Positions 54,378 through 64,000 of a stretch of DNA of 64,000 nucleotides are shown one piece after another. The position numbers were made by a program, and so were the translations under genes. This DNA is from Coix lacryma-jobi var. lacryma-jobi. Taxonomy: Eukaryota > Streptophyta > Magnoliopsida > Poales > Poaceae. The notes beneath the pieces are model-generated. The model saw only the letters and a list, made by a program, of their open reading frames with translations. It had not been told where the DNA came from and did not search any database. Position 1 is the stretch's first letter; each line of letters starts with the position of its first letter. The DNA lies in contig CM019823.1 of the NCBI GenBank assembly GCA_009763385.1, positions 46,331,528 through 46,395,527 on the forward strand, written 5' to 3'.

Positions 54378-55615
54378 ATGTCGGGAGGAGGAGGTGATGA
54401 TAGAAGGGTCAAGCAGAGGATGGATCTGCTTAGGGGGAGGAGCAAGCAGCCATCCCGTCGAGGTGGCTCTAGCTCCCAAGGAGATGTTTCAGCTATACAG
54501 CAGATCCGAGATGAGGCTCGCTGCAGATGCAAGGGCGACAGATTCGGGATGACCTCTATCCCAATACACCAGAGCATCTGGCAGAGGTCAGCAGGGCACA
54601 CTTGCAGCCATACACAGAGGATGTGCAGGAGAGGCCTCCTCAGGACACCAGGGACAGGCAGCCCGTGTCATATTATCAGCAGTTCAGCTCAGTCAAATCT
54701 CAGCGCCAGCTCAATCCATACAACAGTCAGAAGGATATGGGCATTGACTACAGGTTCTGGAATGAGTTCCATTCCGACTTTTATCGCTCAGTCCTGTACA
54801 ATGCCAAGAAGCAAAAGAATCTGAACATGAAGTATGTTGATTGGGAGCATCTAGAGAGCAAGGCTGACCGTGATATTAACAGAGTGGTGGCTGCATGCAA
54901 GGCAAGAAATATGTATGATTTGATGGGATTCAGCTATAATTGGAACACCGAGATCATCCATCAGTTTCATGCAACGCTCTATGTTGACAATGTGGTTGAG
55001 GAGATGCATTGGATGACTGAGGGTCATCACTACAAGGTCACTTATGAGACCTTTGGTAGGATCCTCGGTTTGGGCAGCGAGGATAGAGAGTTTGATAATC
55101 TGCATGATGAGAGGACTTTGACAGATAGTGAGATTGCTTTCATGTATGAGGACCCTCGGAAGGCAGATGGGTTGGTCAAGGGACTGAAAGGCTTTTATTA
55201 CATGATGAACAACCTCTTCAGGCAGACTCTCAACCCAAAGAGTGGGTCCCATTCTAACTTATATGGATATGGCAGGAACATGTTAGCTAGGATGGCCCCC
55301 GGGGCTAATCACTTTTCCATATCCAGCTTTATTTGGACTGAGCTTCAGGTAGCAGCTGAGGATGCTAGGAAGGCAGTGCTCTATGCCCCCTACATCATGT
55401 TCATGATAGAGATGGTTTCCGGCTATACCTTTGCTAAGGATGTGTTGCATGAGCCTTACAGAGCAGAGAAGAAGAGGGCAGCAGCAGCAGCAGTTGATAG
55501 GCCAGAGAGCTCTCGCCCTTCCTATCAGAGGAAGAAGAAGAGCAAGCTGGCCAAATGGATCAAGGCCATCTTCTCTACTTGCACCTACGCAGCCAGACAA
55601 CTCACCAGGCACTAG
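54378..55615 (+). pseudogene. Element D ORF3 (Sirevirus third ORF), frameshifted
   Basis: The ATG at 54378 (MSGGGGDDRRVKQRM) follows the acceptor. The first frame is basic and Gly/Ser-rich. A frameshift near 54530 moves to the frame 54527-55615, with FWNEFHSDFYRSV, NTEIIHQFHATLYVD, EMHWMTEGHHYKVTYETFGR and YAPYIMFMIEMVSGYTF, all aligned with E's ORF3. It ends with a Lys/Arg-rich tail. E's extra Gly/Pro/Gln tail is missing. The fold and function are unknown. No signal peptide is seen, and no clear membrane helix beyond a weak hydrophobic run around the YAPYIMFMIEM segment. Confidence 0.75.
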
Positions 55616-55714
55616 TTGAGCAGCGCGCAGAGTGAGAGCGGGCGGGTCGTTCGTCGTTACCTCCACCTCGCTCTCCACCTCACTTCGACCTCTCCAGCCT
55701 AGACTCAGATGACA

Positions 55715-57699
55715 TGCGGATACATGGGTGTATGCCGGGTCTCTGAGTGTTGAGTGATTGTCAACTGGGATGATGCGCATGTTCTTTGGCTTGTGTTGTG
55801 CAGGTGTCGAGCACGGATACAGTGATCGACGGCAAGGTGAAGGTCAAGTTGAGACGTGTCGTGCCGATGGACCGGGTGCGGTGAAGGATGGGTGTGCCGT
55901 GCGACGGACGTGCCATGCCGAGGTACCGAGCGGTGAAGGGCGGACGTGAGGCTTGGACTGAGGGACCAGAGGCCCGAGGATCAGCTGTGGTGGCTGGCAG
56001 CCTGTGACGATGACAAGTGAAGAAGTGCGGTCATGTGTTGCCTGAGTCGTGGACTCAGGGACACGTGTCGGTGGACGGGGTGCACGGGCTGTGCATCCCC
56101 TCTACGACGTCGGTTTGGTGGTAGAGCCAGGGAAAAACCATCGGGTGGACGGTTTCCAGGTTTGGGCCTCAAAACCTGGGTGCGGATGGTTTCCGAGTTT
56201 GGCCACAAAACTCGGGCTGAGGACGGTTTCCAGGTTTGGGCCTCAAAACCTGGGCGCTGAGGGTTTGCTGAGTTTGGCCTCAAAACTCAGAAGCTGGTGG
56301 GCTGGTTTCCCGGTTTGGGCCTCAAAACCGGGGGATGGCTGGAAAAGGCTGGTTTCCCGGTTTGGGCCACAAAACCGGGGGTGCAGAGCGAGGGCGGCAC
56401 GTGGCGGCGATCCGGAGGTTGCATCGAGGCAACGCTTCGAATTGTGCGGGCGTGGCCGTCGGATACACCTACCACCGAGTTGGTCCAGAATAACCCTAGG
56501 GTTTAGCTGGTTCGCTCTGTAATTAGAATAGAGAGGGGTAGAGTAGGAAATAGACTTAGGCTAGTAGTAGGATAAGTAGTCAGGAGACACCCTCCTCCCA
56601 TCTATCTCAGTTAGTCATCTCAGTCATTTGCTCTTTCGCACTTAGGGTTTCCTGCTCTCCCATCCCCTGCTGTAGCTAGCTGAGATCCGCAGAGAGACTT
56701 GCCTCTGTGTACTGTTGATTGTGAGGAAGTGAGACCGTAATCTCACTATTGTGCAGTTCGTGGTTGTGATTCGCATTTTGTTCGTGTTCTTCGCGGAATC
56801 CTTTTTCTCCACGACTTTCATGTCGCTTGATCTCTTTGCTCGGTTCATCTTTTGCAAATCCGTTTGAACCAAATTGTTCTAGATCGTGAGACACTTCTTT
56901 CCACCGAAGGAATTAAACTCTAACCTCACGGTCTAGGAGATCGATCGATTTTCGTTTCGGATCAAGTTTTCTCCCTTCCCCCGAAATTCTTCGATTCATC
57001 GATTTGGAGATAGGTTCGAGCCATGATCTCTTAGGGATAGCTCACTATACTCCTTTTGACTCCTCTCACCAAGTTTGATCCCTAGAGGATTTGTTTTGGG
57101 TGAGATCGAGTTGAATCGGTGGACGAACAGCACTGTATCGGGGTGACCGGACGCTTGGTCGAGATGACCGGACGCACGGGCAGAGAGTCCGGTCGTTGAA
57201 CGCTCGGTGTGTTGATCTCGTGACTTGACCGGACGCTCGGTTTGAACACTGACCGGACGCATAGGTTCTACTGTTCATTAAGCTTGTCGTCTTTTGACCG
57301 GACGCACTGTTGTTGACCGGATGCTCCCTGCTCGTGAGTCCGGTCAGGAACAGTAACGTTCCAGATCGGTTTTTGTGTGACTGGACGCGTCCGGTCCTTG
57401 CTGACCGGACGCTGACCAGAGTCCGGTCGTGACTGTTTTGCGCTGTTTCGTTCGCAGTTTGTTCGTCCACCGTCGGAATTGATTTCCGTCTTTTGTGTTG
57501 GCTTTCTAGAGTTGTGTAGTGTCCCGCTGTGCTTCTTGGAAGCATCCACCCTACATCTAGGGTCGTGGACATTAGCAAGCTCTAGGGTTTATCCTTTTGG
57601 GTGACTCTCGGGACAGTGGCTACTAGTTTCCGAAAGGAAATTTTGAAGCTCCCATTCACCCCCCCTCTGGTCGCTTTCTGGTTGATTCTCAGTCCTTCA
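55715..57699 (+). repeat. 5' LTR of element G
   Basis: It starts TGCGGATACATGGGTG as in F and ends AGTCCTTCA. It carries six hairpins (56156-56380), a damaged TATA-like site near 56568 (GGATAAGTAG), a GACCGGACGC field (about 57139-57430) and the TTCACCCCCCCTCTGG block near its end. Confidence 0.9.
56156..56380 (+). repeat. Six covarying hairpins in G's LTR
   Basis: The stems are CCAGGTTT/AAACCTGG (2), CCGAGTTT/AAACTCGG, CTGAGTTT/AAACTCAG, and CCCGGTTT/AAACCGGG (2), with loops of the type GGGCCTC or GGCCAC. The CTGAG stem is not seen in F, and both of its arms are changed together. Confidence 0.85.
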
Positions 57700-57701
57700 A
57701 T

Positions 57702-57713
57702 TGGTATCGGAGC
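57702..57713 (+). other. Primer-binding site of element G (tRNA-iMet)
   Basis: TGGTATCGGAGC lies two bases past the LTR end. Confidence 0.85.
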
Positions 57714-57762
57714 AGGTTAAGGATCTTCCACCTTAGCCGGTTCCAGATCCACAGAAGGCGAC

Positions 57763-60384
57763 ATGGATCGCGGCGTGGGCAAACCGCCGTTCTTTGATGG
57801 GACGAACTATGCGTATTGGAAGATACGCATGTCGGCCTATCTCCAGAGCATGGGCTCTTCTATTTTGGAGATTTGCAACAGGGCCGATTACGTTGTCCTG
57901 GCTGCTCGTGTCTCTCAACTTCAGATAGATGAGCACGAGGCCAATAGCCGGGCGCGTAACGCCTTGTTCTCCTGTTTGAGCATGTCGGAGTTTGATCGCG
58001 TTTCTCACCTCCCCACGGCTCGTGAGATTTGGGACACCCTCATGCGCTTTCATGAGGGCACCTCTCAAGTCAAATCCCGTCTCTATGAGTCGCACAAGCG
58101 GGAGTATGAGAACTTTCGACATATGCCTGGCGAGAGCATAGAAAGCTTATTCGCTCGCTTTCAGGTGATTGTCAACAAGATGCGAGCTAACAAGGAGCTG
58201 TTGCCTTTTGACGATCATGAGAGGGCTTTGAAGCTTTTGCACACTCTTAATCGGTCGGTGTGGGACTCAAAGGTCCAGGCGATCATCGAATCGTCTAACT
58301 ATGAGACCCTCACCTGCGACGAGCTCTTTAGTAAGCTCAAGTCTAGTGAGATTGACGCCATGTCGAGGGCTTCTTATGCGAATCCTTCTGGCCCGACTAT
58401 GGCTTTGGTTTCTGGCTCTTCTGCTAACCCCTCTAGAGGATTTGCACTTTCTTCACTCTTTTCTGTCACAGAGGACTAGCTTGAGTCTTTGGGGGATGAC
58501 GAGTTGGCAATGCTCGCCAACCGGTTCTCGCGGTTCCACAACAACCGCATGAACCGTCGCCGCGGAGGAGGACGCTCAGGATGCTATGAGTGCGGCGACC
58601 CCGACCACTTCATCGCCAACTGCCCCAAGAAGAAGTATTCATCTGGGAAGGGCGATCATGGGCACAAGTACGACTCCGGCAAGCGCAAGGAGAAGTACGT
58701 CCCCGCGAGGCACAAGCAGAGGGGCGGCTTCGACAAGGAGTACATCAAGAAGAAGTACTTGGAGAAGGCCCAGGCTGAGCAGCGTGCGTTCTTCGCCACG
58801 CTCAGCGACGTCGACGGCTCGGATGACGACTCCGCTTGCTCAAGCGATGACGAGTCCGAGAAGAAGAAGAGGATCGAGGACAAGCTGAACGGCCTCTGCT
58901 TCTTTGCCGCCGACGACGGCTTCTGCACCATGGCGCTTGGTGATGAGGTCGACAGCAAGCTGGAGCACACCCCTCGGGACGACGACGACGATGACACCTC
59001 CCAGGTATCCCTCACCCACGACGAGCTTTCTGCTGAGGTTGAGAAGCTTACTGCCGCGCTCCTTAGTCAGGACAAGTTGCTTAGGCATGCCGCTAGAGAG
59101 CGCAAGGAGTTTAGGCAGAAGTGGGAGGACACGGTGAGAGAGCTTGAGTTTGCCAAGTCCACCGTGGTCGTGTCGGAGGAGGTTGAGTGTGAGATGTGCA
59201 CCACACACATGACTGACCTTCTCACTTTGAGAGGTAAGTATGCTGCGTTGGTAGGAGAGGTGGATGAGCTGAAGGCTAGACCTTCTCTGTTGGGTGCGTG
59301 CAAGACTTGTCCTGTCTTGCAATCTGAGTTGGCAGAGAAGAATGCCAAGATTGTGTCTCTTGAGGAGGCCAACTCAGGTAGCACTTGTGTGTTCAAGTGC
59401 GCTTTGTGTGAGGGTTTGGAGATGGAGATTGCGAATGTCAAGCATGGCAAGATGCAAACCGAGGAGGAAAACACATACCTTCGGACCATCTTGTCATGGG
59501 TCTCTTGTAGTGAGCCGCAGCTCGGGATGATGATCTCCCAATTTAAGCGAGCTGCTGGAGGTTCTGGTGTAGGTCTTGCTCAGGGTGTTGATCTTTCTGC
59601 TTTTGGGAAGATTGGAGAGTCGAGTGGTCTGAATCCTAGTGAGAAGCCAAATTCCACCACTACTCCCAAACTGACCAAGCTTCCACCTAAAGAGCCCGTC
59701 AAGCCTACCACCAAGGATGGGGTGTTTGAGGAACCTCGGAGAGCTCCACCCAAGAACCAAGTGTGGCATCCCAAACCCAACCACCTAAAGAACAAGCTGG
59801 ACACAATGCCACCTATCCAGGAGGAGTTGCCACAGAAGGGCAAAGTGATTCACACCCACAGCCATGAGTACCAACAACCCCCTTTGCGTGCGGTGAGGTA
59901 CCATTGTGATTTCTGTGGGAGAGATGGTCACTTGAGCGAGTTCTGCTTTAGGCACAAGAGAGAGGCGCGCCGTGCTAGGGAGATGAACAACCCAGACATG
60001 TACCATCCTTTCCATGATGTACATGTGCCGAATGTTCAGAGGAGTGCTCCGAGGAGAGCAGCTAGGCCCAGAGGTCCAGAACCTCAAGTTCATAGGCCTA
60101 GGCAGCAGAAAGCTCCGAGGAGAGATGCTAGGCCTAGAGGAGCAGTGCCTCAAGTTGCTAGGCCTAGGCCTCATAGAGAGCGTGCCCGACGGGAGCCTGC
60201 AGTTGTAGGCTATGGACCCCGTGGCGGAGGCTTTGTAGTTGAGCGTTTTCCCCCACCGCGTTTTGAGTATCGCGATGGACGCTCTTCCCTTAGCGGACCA
60301 CGTTTTCCTCTACGTGGTGATCGCTCCTCTCGTAGACGTGCTAGGAATGGTTTTTCTGCTAACCGTTCTTTTGAGCAGCCGGCC
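57763..60384 (+). pseudogene. Element G gag, one stop and truncated by element H
   Basis: It starts at ATG 57763 with the same head as F's gag (GKPPFFDGTNYAYWKIRMSAYL). A TAG at 58477 lies where F has Gln (SEDQLES). The frame then continues through the first knuckle CYECGDPDHFIANC, acidic and coiled-coil parts, the second knuckle CDFCGRDGHLSEFC and the Arg-rich tail, up to NGFSANRSFEQPA, where the LTR of H begins. A few H-encoded residues follow before a stop. Pol of G is outside the window. Confidence 0.9.
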
Positions 60385-60890
60385 TGTGGGGATATGGACC
60401 CAGGTGTCCTCACAGTAATACTTGGGCTGTTTTATGAAGACCGGCCCAACTAGATGTGAAGGATCATGGCGTCAAGGGCCAGCTGGTCGGGCAGGCGACC
60501 CAGGTGGTTGGTTGACGGCGTGGAAGTCTTCACCGACAAGGAATCATAGTCGATTAGGAAATACATCGTGACATGGGATTGTAATCGACTAGGTTTCCTT
60601 GTTCTATCAAGAGACCTGATCTACTAGAATCTGTAACCCTACTCACCGTGACTATATAAGGTGAGCAGGGACCCCCTCTCAAAAACACGTTCATCAAGAT
60701 ACAGAATAGACAGATCGACACAGGACGTAGGGTATTACGCTAAACTCGGCGGCCCGAACCTGGATAAACTCTCGTGTTCATCTAGTTTCGTCTTTGTGTC
60801 ACGCCTGGATCGCCGTTCCACACGCCTTCCCCGCTAATCTACCACCTTGGGCATACCCCTAGGTGGGCTATCGACCATATTTCGTCGACA
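60385..60890 (+). repeat. 5' LTR of element H
   Basis: It starts TGTGGGGATATGGACCC and ends TTTCGTCGACA. A TATA box, CTATATAAGG, lies near 60652-60661. The open frames inside are not coding. Confidence 0.85.
60652..60661 (+). promoter_or_regulatory. TATA box of element H LTR
   Basis: CTATATAAGG lies about 270 bp into the LTR; the start site would be near 60685. Confidence 0.6.
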
Positions 60891-60892
60891 GC

Positions 60893-60910
60893 TGGCGCCC
60901 ACCGTGGGGA
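60893..60910 (+). other. Primer-binding-site region of element H
   Basis: TGGCGCCCACCGTGGGGA follows the LTR end directly, the usual sequence there for many grass gypsy elements. I did not assign the tRNA. Confidence 0.7.
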
Positions 60911-60927
60911 GTGTGTGTGCGGACGTC

Positions 60928-63900
60928 ATGACGACTCAGGCGGTTTCTTTTCCGGCTTCTATGGATCTCCCGGCCGGCCTGGCAATCACCGTCGGGTCCT
61001 TCTCGTGGGTCACCGGAGATGGCCCAGCGATCGGGAGCATAGAGACACCCCAAGCACTTCTGCCAGCTGGAGCCCCGACATCAAGATCGGAGCCCCCGAA
61101 CAGGACTGTGCTTTCCCGTTACCGAGAGCGGCGCCTCGGCAACTCTGACTTGATCAGATCTATCGATCGAGTCACGGCAGGCACCGCTGAAACCCCTGTT
61201 CTAGCGGATTCGATCGGAGATCGTTCGCCTGAGCGCGACGAAGGAGAGTGGCTTCAACCTCGACGACCGGCCCGTGCCAAGAGACACGCACAGCTTCGGA
61301 CCGGCCTTGCCATCACCTCCACCCCTACAGGTCGCTCCGTCACGTTTAACCCTCCTCGGGAGCCTGATCCGAGCAGGGTAAAACGCAGCTTTTTCGCTCC
61401 TACCCTCCCTCGCGGGCTCGATAACGCGGCTTCATCCTATGAAAAGAAGACTACGGGGCTATTGCAAGATGAAACCAAGGGTCGGTGTACTCCTGAGGAG
61501 CAACCGCTAAAGTCCAAGCCGTCTGGCGCCACTGCATGCATGGCGATCGTAACTTCCTTGACAACCACCGCTTCAGCCTCGAGTGCCGGGTCGACCAGAT
61601 CCAATTCGACTGGTCGGACGCCGGATTACCCCCCAGGCTTCGGGCCTCTACCACGCTATGGGGGCTCGATTTTTGCTGTGAGCCATGACGAACCACCGGT
61701 CGACGGCGAGTCAGATGAAGCCAAAACCCAGCGTATGGCCAGGAACGCCGACAGAGCTGCTCGGAGAGCAGCTGAAGCAACTACAGCTGCAGGCAATCGC
61801 CCACAACGCAATCTAAATGACGCGTTTGATATGTGCGGCAATCATCAAGTACATCGAACACCGCAAGCCAACCTGGCCATGGCCATGAACCTGGTCGAGA
61901 ACCTCCCAGCCACACCTCAGCTCGAGCAGCTCGGAGCTTACCTCAAAGCATCCCTGGTCCAAGTTCAAGACCAGGTTGCGGGACCCTCTGGAGCTGCCCC
62001 AACCGGATCTCGGAGGAGTTTCAGAGGACCAGACCCGCACCCAGAGTCCAGCAGCAATCAGGACCAGCGCGATAACCGCGAAAGGCGTCAAGACCACCGA
62101 CCTGACCAGCACGCCAGGAGCAATCCAGGCGCTGAACCTCGAGATCTACGCGAACATATCAACGAAAGGGCCGACTTGCGCAATCATATTGAAGGCTCCA
62201 AGGACACAAGGTTACGGCAGGAGATGGAAAGGCGCAACAGATGGGATCGCGAGCACGGTCTGCTAGATCAAACACTTACCGGTCCCAGACAGTTCACCAA
62301 AAGGCTCAGATCTGTTATCTGGCCAAAAGGGTTCAAGATCCACGACCTGAGGTCGTATGACGGGAAGGCAGACCCCCGCCAGTGGATCATGCTATATGAG
62401 ACTGCGGTCCGAGCAGCCGGCGGAGGAGGAGATGTTATGGCTAACTACCTGCCTGTTGTTCTCAACCAAGCAGCAAGCCAGTGGCTTCTGAGTCTCCCAT
62501 CTGACTCTATCGACAGCTGGTACGACTTGAAAAAGGCATTTATATCTAACTTCAAGGCTACCTGCCAGCAGCCCGCAAGTAAATATGATCTTGAGCGCGT
62601 CAGAGACCGCCCGGGTGAACTCTTGCGAGATTATATCCGCTGATTTTCCGACGCCCGCATCCGGGTGGCTAATGTCACGGATGACGAATCCATCTCGGCT
62701 TTTATAAGAGGATTACACCATCACGAAGGGCTGAGAAATAAGCTGCTCCGAAAAGAGCCGCGGACAGTTGAGGACCTCCTTAACATAGCCCAGAGCTGGG
62801 CACGAGCAGAAGAATATAATACACAGCTCGCCGACGACCGCCGGGAGCCTAGATCCAGGCACGACGACCGTCAGCGCAACGACTACCGCAGTGATCGGCA
62901 CGACGAACCCCGCGACGATCGCCGTGAAAGGTTTAGGGATAATCGCCGCCCTAACCGAAGGTACGACGGCCGCGATGACAGACGAAGGCAGTCAAACCCC
63001 GGCCAAGCACCAGGCAATGAGGTTAATAACACTAAGACAGGAGGCAAGCGTAATTACGACTCAGCATACTCGAAAATCCTGAAGCAGGATTGCCCGGCGC
63101 ACCCAGGTGTAGGACACACCATGGAGGAATGCAGAGGGTTCAAAGCTATATTCCGCAACAGCTCGAAGAAGCAGCGTTCCGACGCTGAAGACGGACCCTC
63201 TAGCAGGCGCGAGGGCAAAGACCACCAAGAGAATCATGAGGACGACCAGGAGCCAGGAAGAAACCCAAAGCACGGTGGCTTCAGAGAAGCCGAAAAGTCC
63301 GTGCGCACCATATTCGGCGGCAAACCTATCCTGGCTGATAAAAGAGTTCGCAAGCTAGTCGAGAGAGCGGTCTACTCCGTCGACCGCATGGACGAAAGAA
63401 TCTCCGACCCCAGCTATTTGCCCTGGTCCCATCAAGAGATCTCGTTCAGCAGAGCTAATCAATGGGCCAGGGTCCCTGAACCTGGTCGCTTCCCGCTTGT
63501 CGTCGATCCGACCATCGATGGAGTACGATTCGAGAAAGTACTGATCGACGGAGGCAGCGCTCTAGACATAATATTCAAGCACGCCTTACCAGAGCTCGGT
63601 ATCAACATAGGGGATTTGGAACCTTACGACGCCCCCTTTTGGGGTATCCTGCCGTCCCAAGCCTCTCAGCCTTTGGGCCAAATCACCCTACCAGTCCAGT
63701 TCGGGACAAAAGAGCGCCATCGCATTTGCTACATCAACTTCATCGTAGCAGACTTCGAAGGGTCGTACCACGCATTGTTAGGCCGACCTGCCCTTACCAA
63801 GTTCATGGCAATCCCACATTACACCTACCTCTTGCTAAAAATGCCATCTGAGAATGGCGTTTTAAGCGTCAGGGGGAGCATCTCCACGGCATACGAATGT

Positions 63901-64000
63901 GAAAAGGAAAGCTTCGCGACAGCTCAAGCCCACGACTTGTCCATCCGCATGGAGGAAACTCGCGTGGATGCGGTGAAGGTGTCTCCAGAGGAGCAGTCTA
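60928..64000 (+). pseudogene. Element H gag-protease, one in-frame stop, runs off the window
   Basis: I take the ATG at 60928 (MTTQAVSFPASMDLPAG), 37 bp past the LTR. The N-terminal half is Pro/Ser/Arg-rich. The retrotransposon gag domain spans about 62290-62800 (DPRQWIMLYETAVRAAGGGG, then QAASQWLLSLPSDSIDSWYDL, then a TGA at 62641 where LRDYIR-FSDARIRV would read on). An Arg/Asp-rich stretch is followed by a finger-like CPAHPGVGHTMEEC near 63090. The aspartic protease has LIDGGSALDII at 63541 and LLGRPALTKFMA near 63775. I checked every codon from 62644 to 64000; the frame stays open. A single CGA-to-TGA change is the likeliest cause of the stop. Reverse transcriptase should lie just beyond the window. 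Confidence 0.85.

Larger units (their letters stand above)
48102..55714 (+). mobile_element. Element D, 3' part
   Basis: It resumes D's gag in frame after E's second GAGGG. It carries the rest of gag, pol, a promoter-like module and ORF3. It is cut at 55715 by element G, so D's own 3' LTR lies outside the window. Confidence 0.9.
55715..60384 (+). mobile_element. Element G: F-family Sirevirus, 5' part
   Basis: It has a 5' LTR, primer site and most of gag, cut by element H at 60385. It is inserted in D about 100 bp after ORF3. Its LTR and gag match F's along their length but are clearly more diverged than F's two LTRs from each other. Confidence 0.9.
60385..64000 (+). mobile_element. Element H: Ty3/gypsy, 5' part to window end
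   Basis: It has a short LTR (506 bp), a TGGCGCCCACCGTGGGG primer region and a gag-protease frame. The window ends before any polymerase motif. It is inserted in the gag of G. Confidence 0.9.

Noticed and set aside
1..64000. tRNA, rRNA or ordinary host genes
   Set aside because: I looked for tRNA-like blocks, rRNA stretches and intron-exon genes outside the elements and saw none I could support. The tRNA-like TGGTATCAGAG motifs are retrotransposon primer sites.

Overview
The window is nuclear DNA from a grass. It is almost wholly transposable elements in a nested stack, and I found no ordinary host gene outside them. The evidence for a grass is a set of Sirevirus-type Ty1/copia elements (tRNA-iMet primer site TGGTATC(A/G)GAG, several polypurine tracts, very large gag), Ty3/gypsy elements with TGGCGCCCACCGTGGGG-type primer sites, a PIF/Harbinger transposon with a Myb/SANT partner, and a plant-mobile-domain gene carried antisense. 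An andropogonoid grass (sorghum, sugarcane or Miscanthus type) is my guess, not something the sequence proves.

Layout. Positions 1-4850 hold a decayed PIF/Harbinger element on the minus strand, with five long imperfect hairpins around it. Element A (4851-14213) is a Ty3/gypsy-like element with gag-protease only and two antisense genes. One of these is a three-exon gene still open through all splice joins; the other is a broken plant-mobile-domain (PMD) gene. Element B (14214-15838, minus) is an LTR plus a stub of internal DNA, inserted in A's 3' LTR. Element C (15839-20839) is a relative of A. Element D (20840-23053, resumed at 48102-55714, plus strand) is a Sirevirus. Element E (23054-48096, minus) is a complete but mutated Sirevirus inside D's gag, with a perfect 5-bp target duplication (gaggg). 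Element F (26697-38320, minus) is a complete, apparently undamaged Sirevirus inside E's third ORF (duplication ggctt). Element G (55715-60384, plus) is of F's family and sits in D just past its third ORF. Element H (60385 to window end) is a Ty3/gypsy element inside G's gag.

LTR differences counted by eye agree with this order: A about 3.6% over 392 bp, E about 1% over 2.04 kb, F about 0.15% over 2.0 kb. In-frame stops are found in every element with a readable gag or pol except F. Most of them fit C-to-T change at CGA, CAG or TGG codons, as expected for methylated, silenced DNA.

The most interesting pattern concerns short inverted repeats. Each family has its own: CGGCAGTGCCG in D, CGGTACCACCG/CGGTACTACCG in E, and stem-matched hairpins plus GACCGGAC/GTCCGGTC in F and G. 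They lie in the LTR. D and E, which have a third ORF after pol, repeat the same motif in two internal arrays around a promoter-like, intron-containing leader of that ORF. The second array lies 113 bp from the ORF3 start in both. F has no third ORF, and I saw no internal array in it. I infer that ORF3 has its own LTR-like promoter module.
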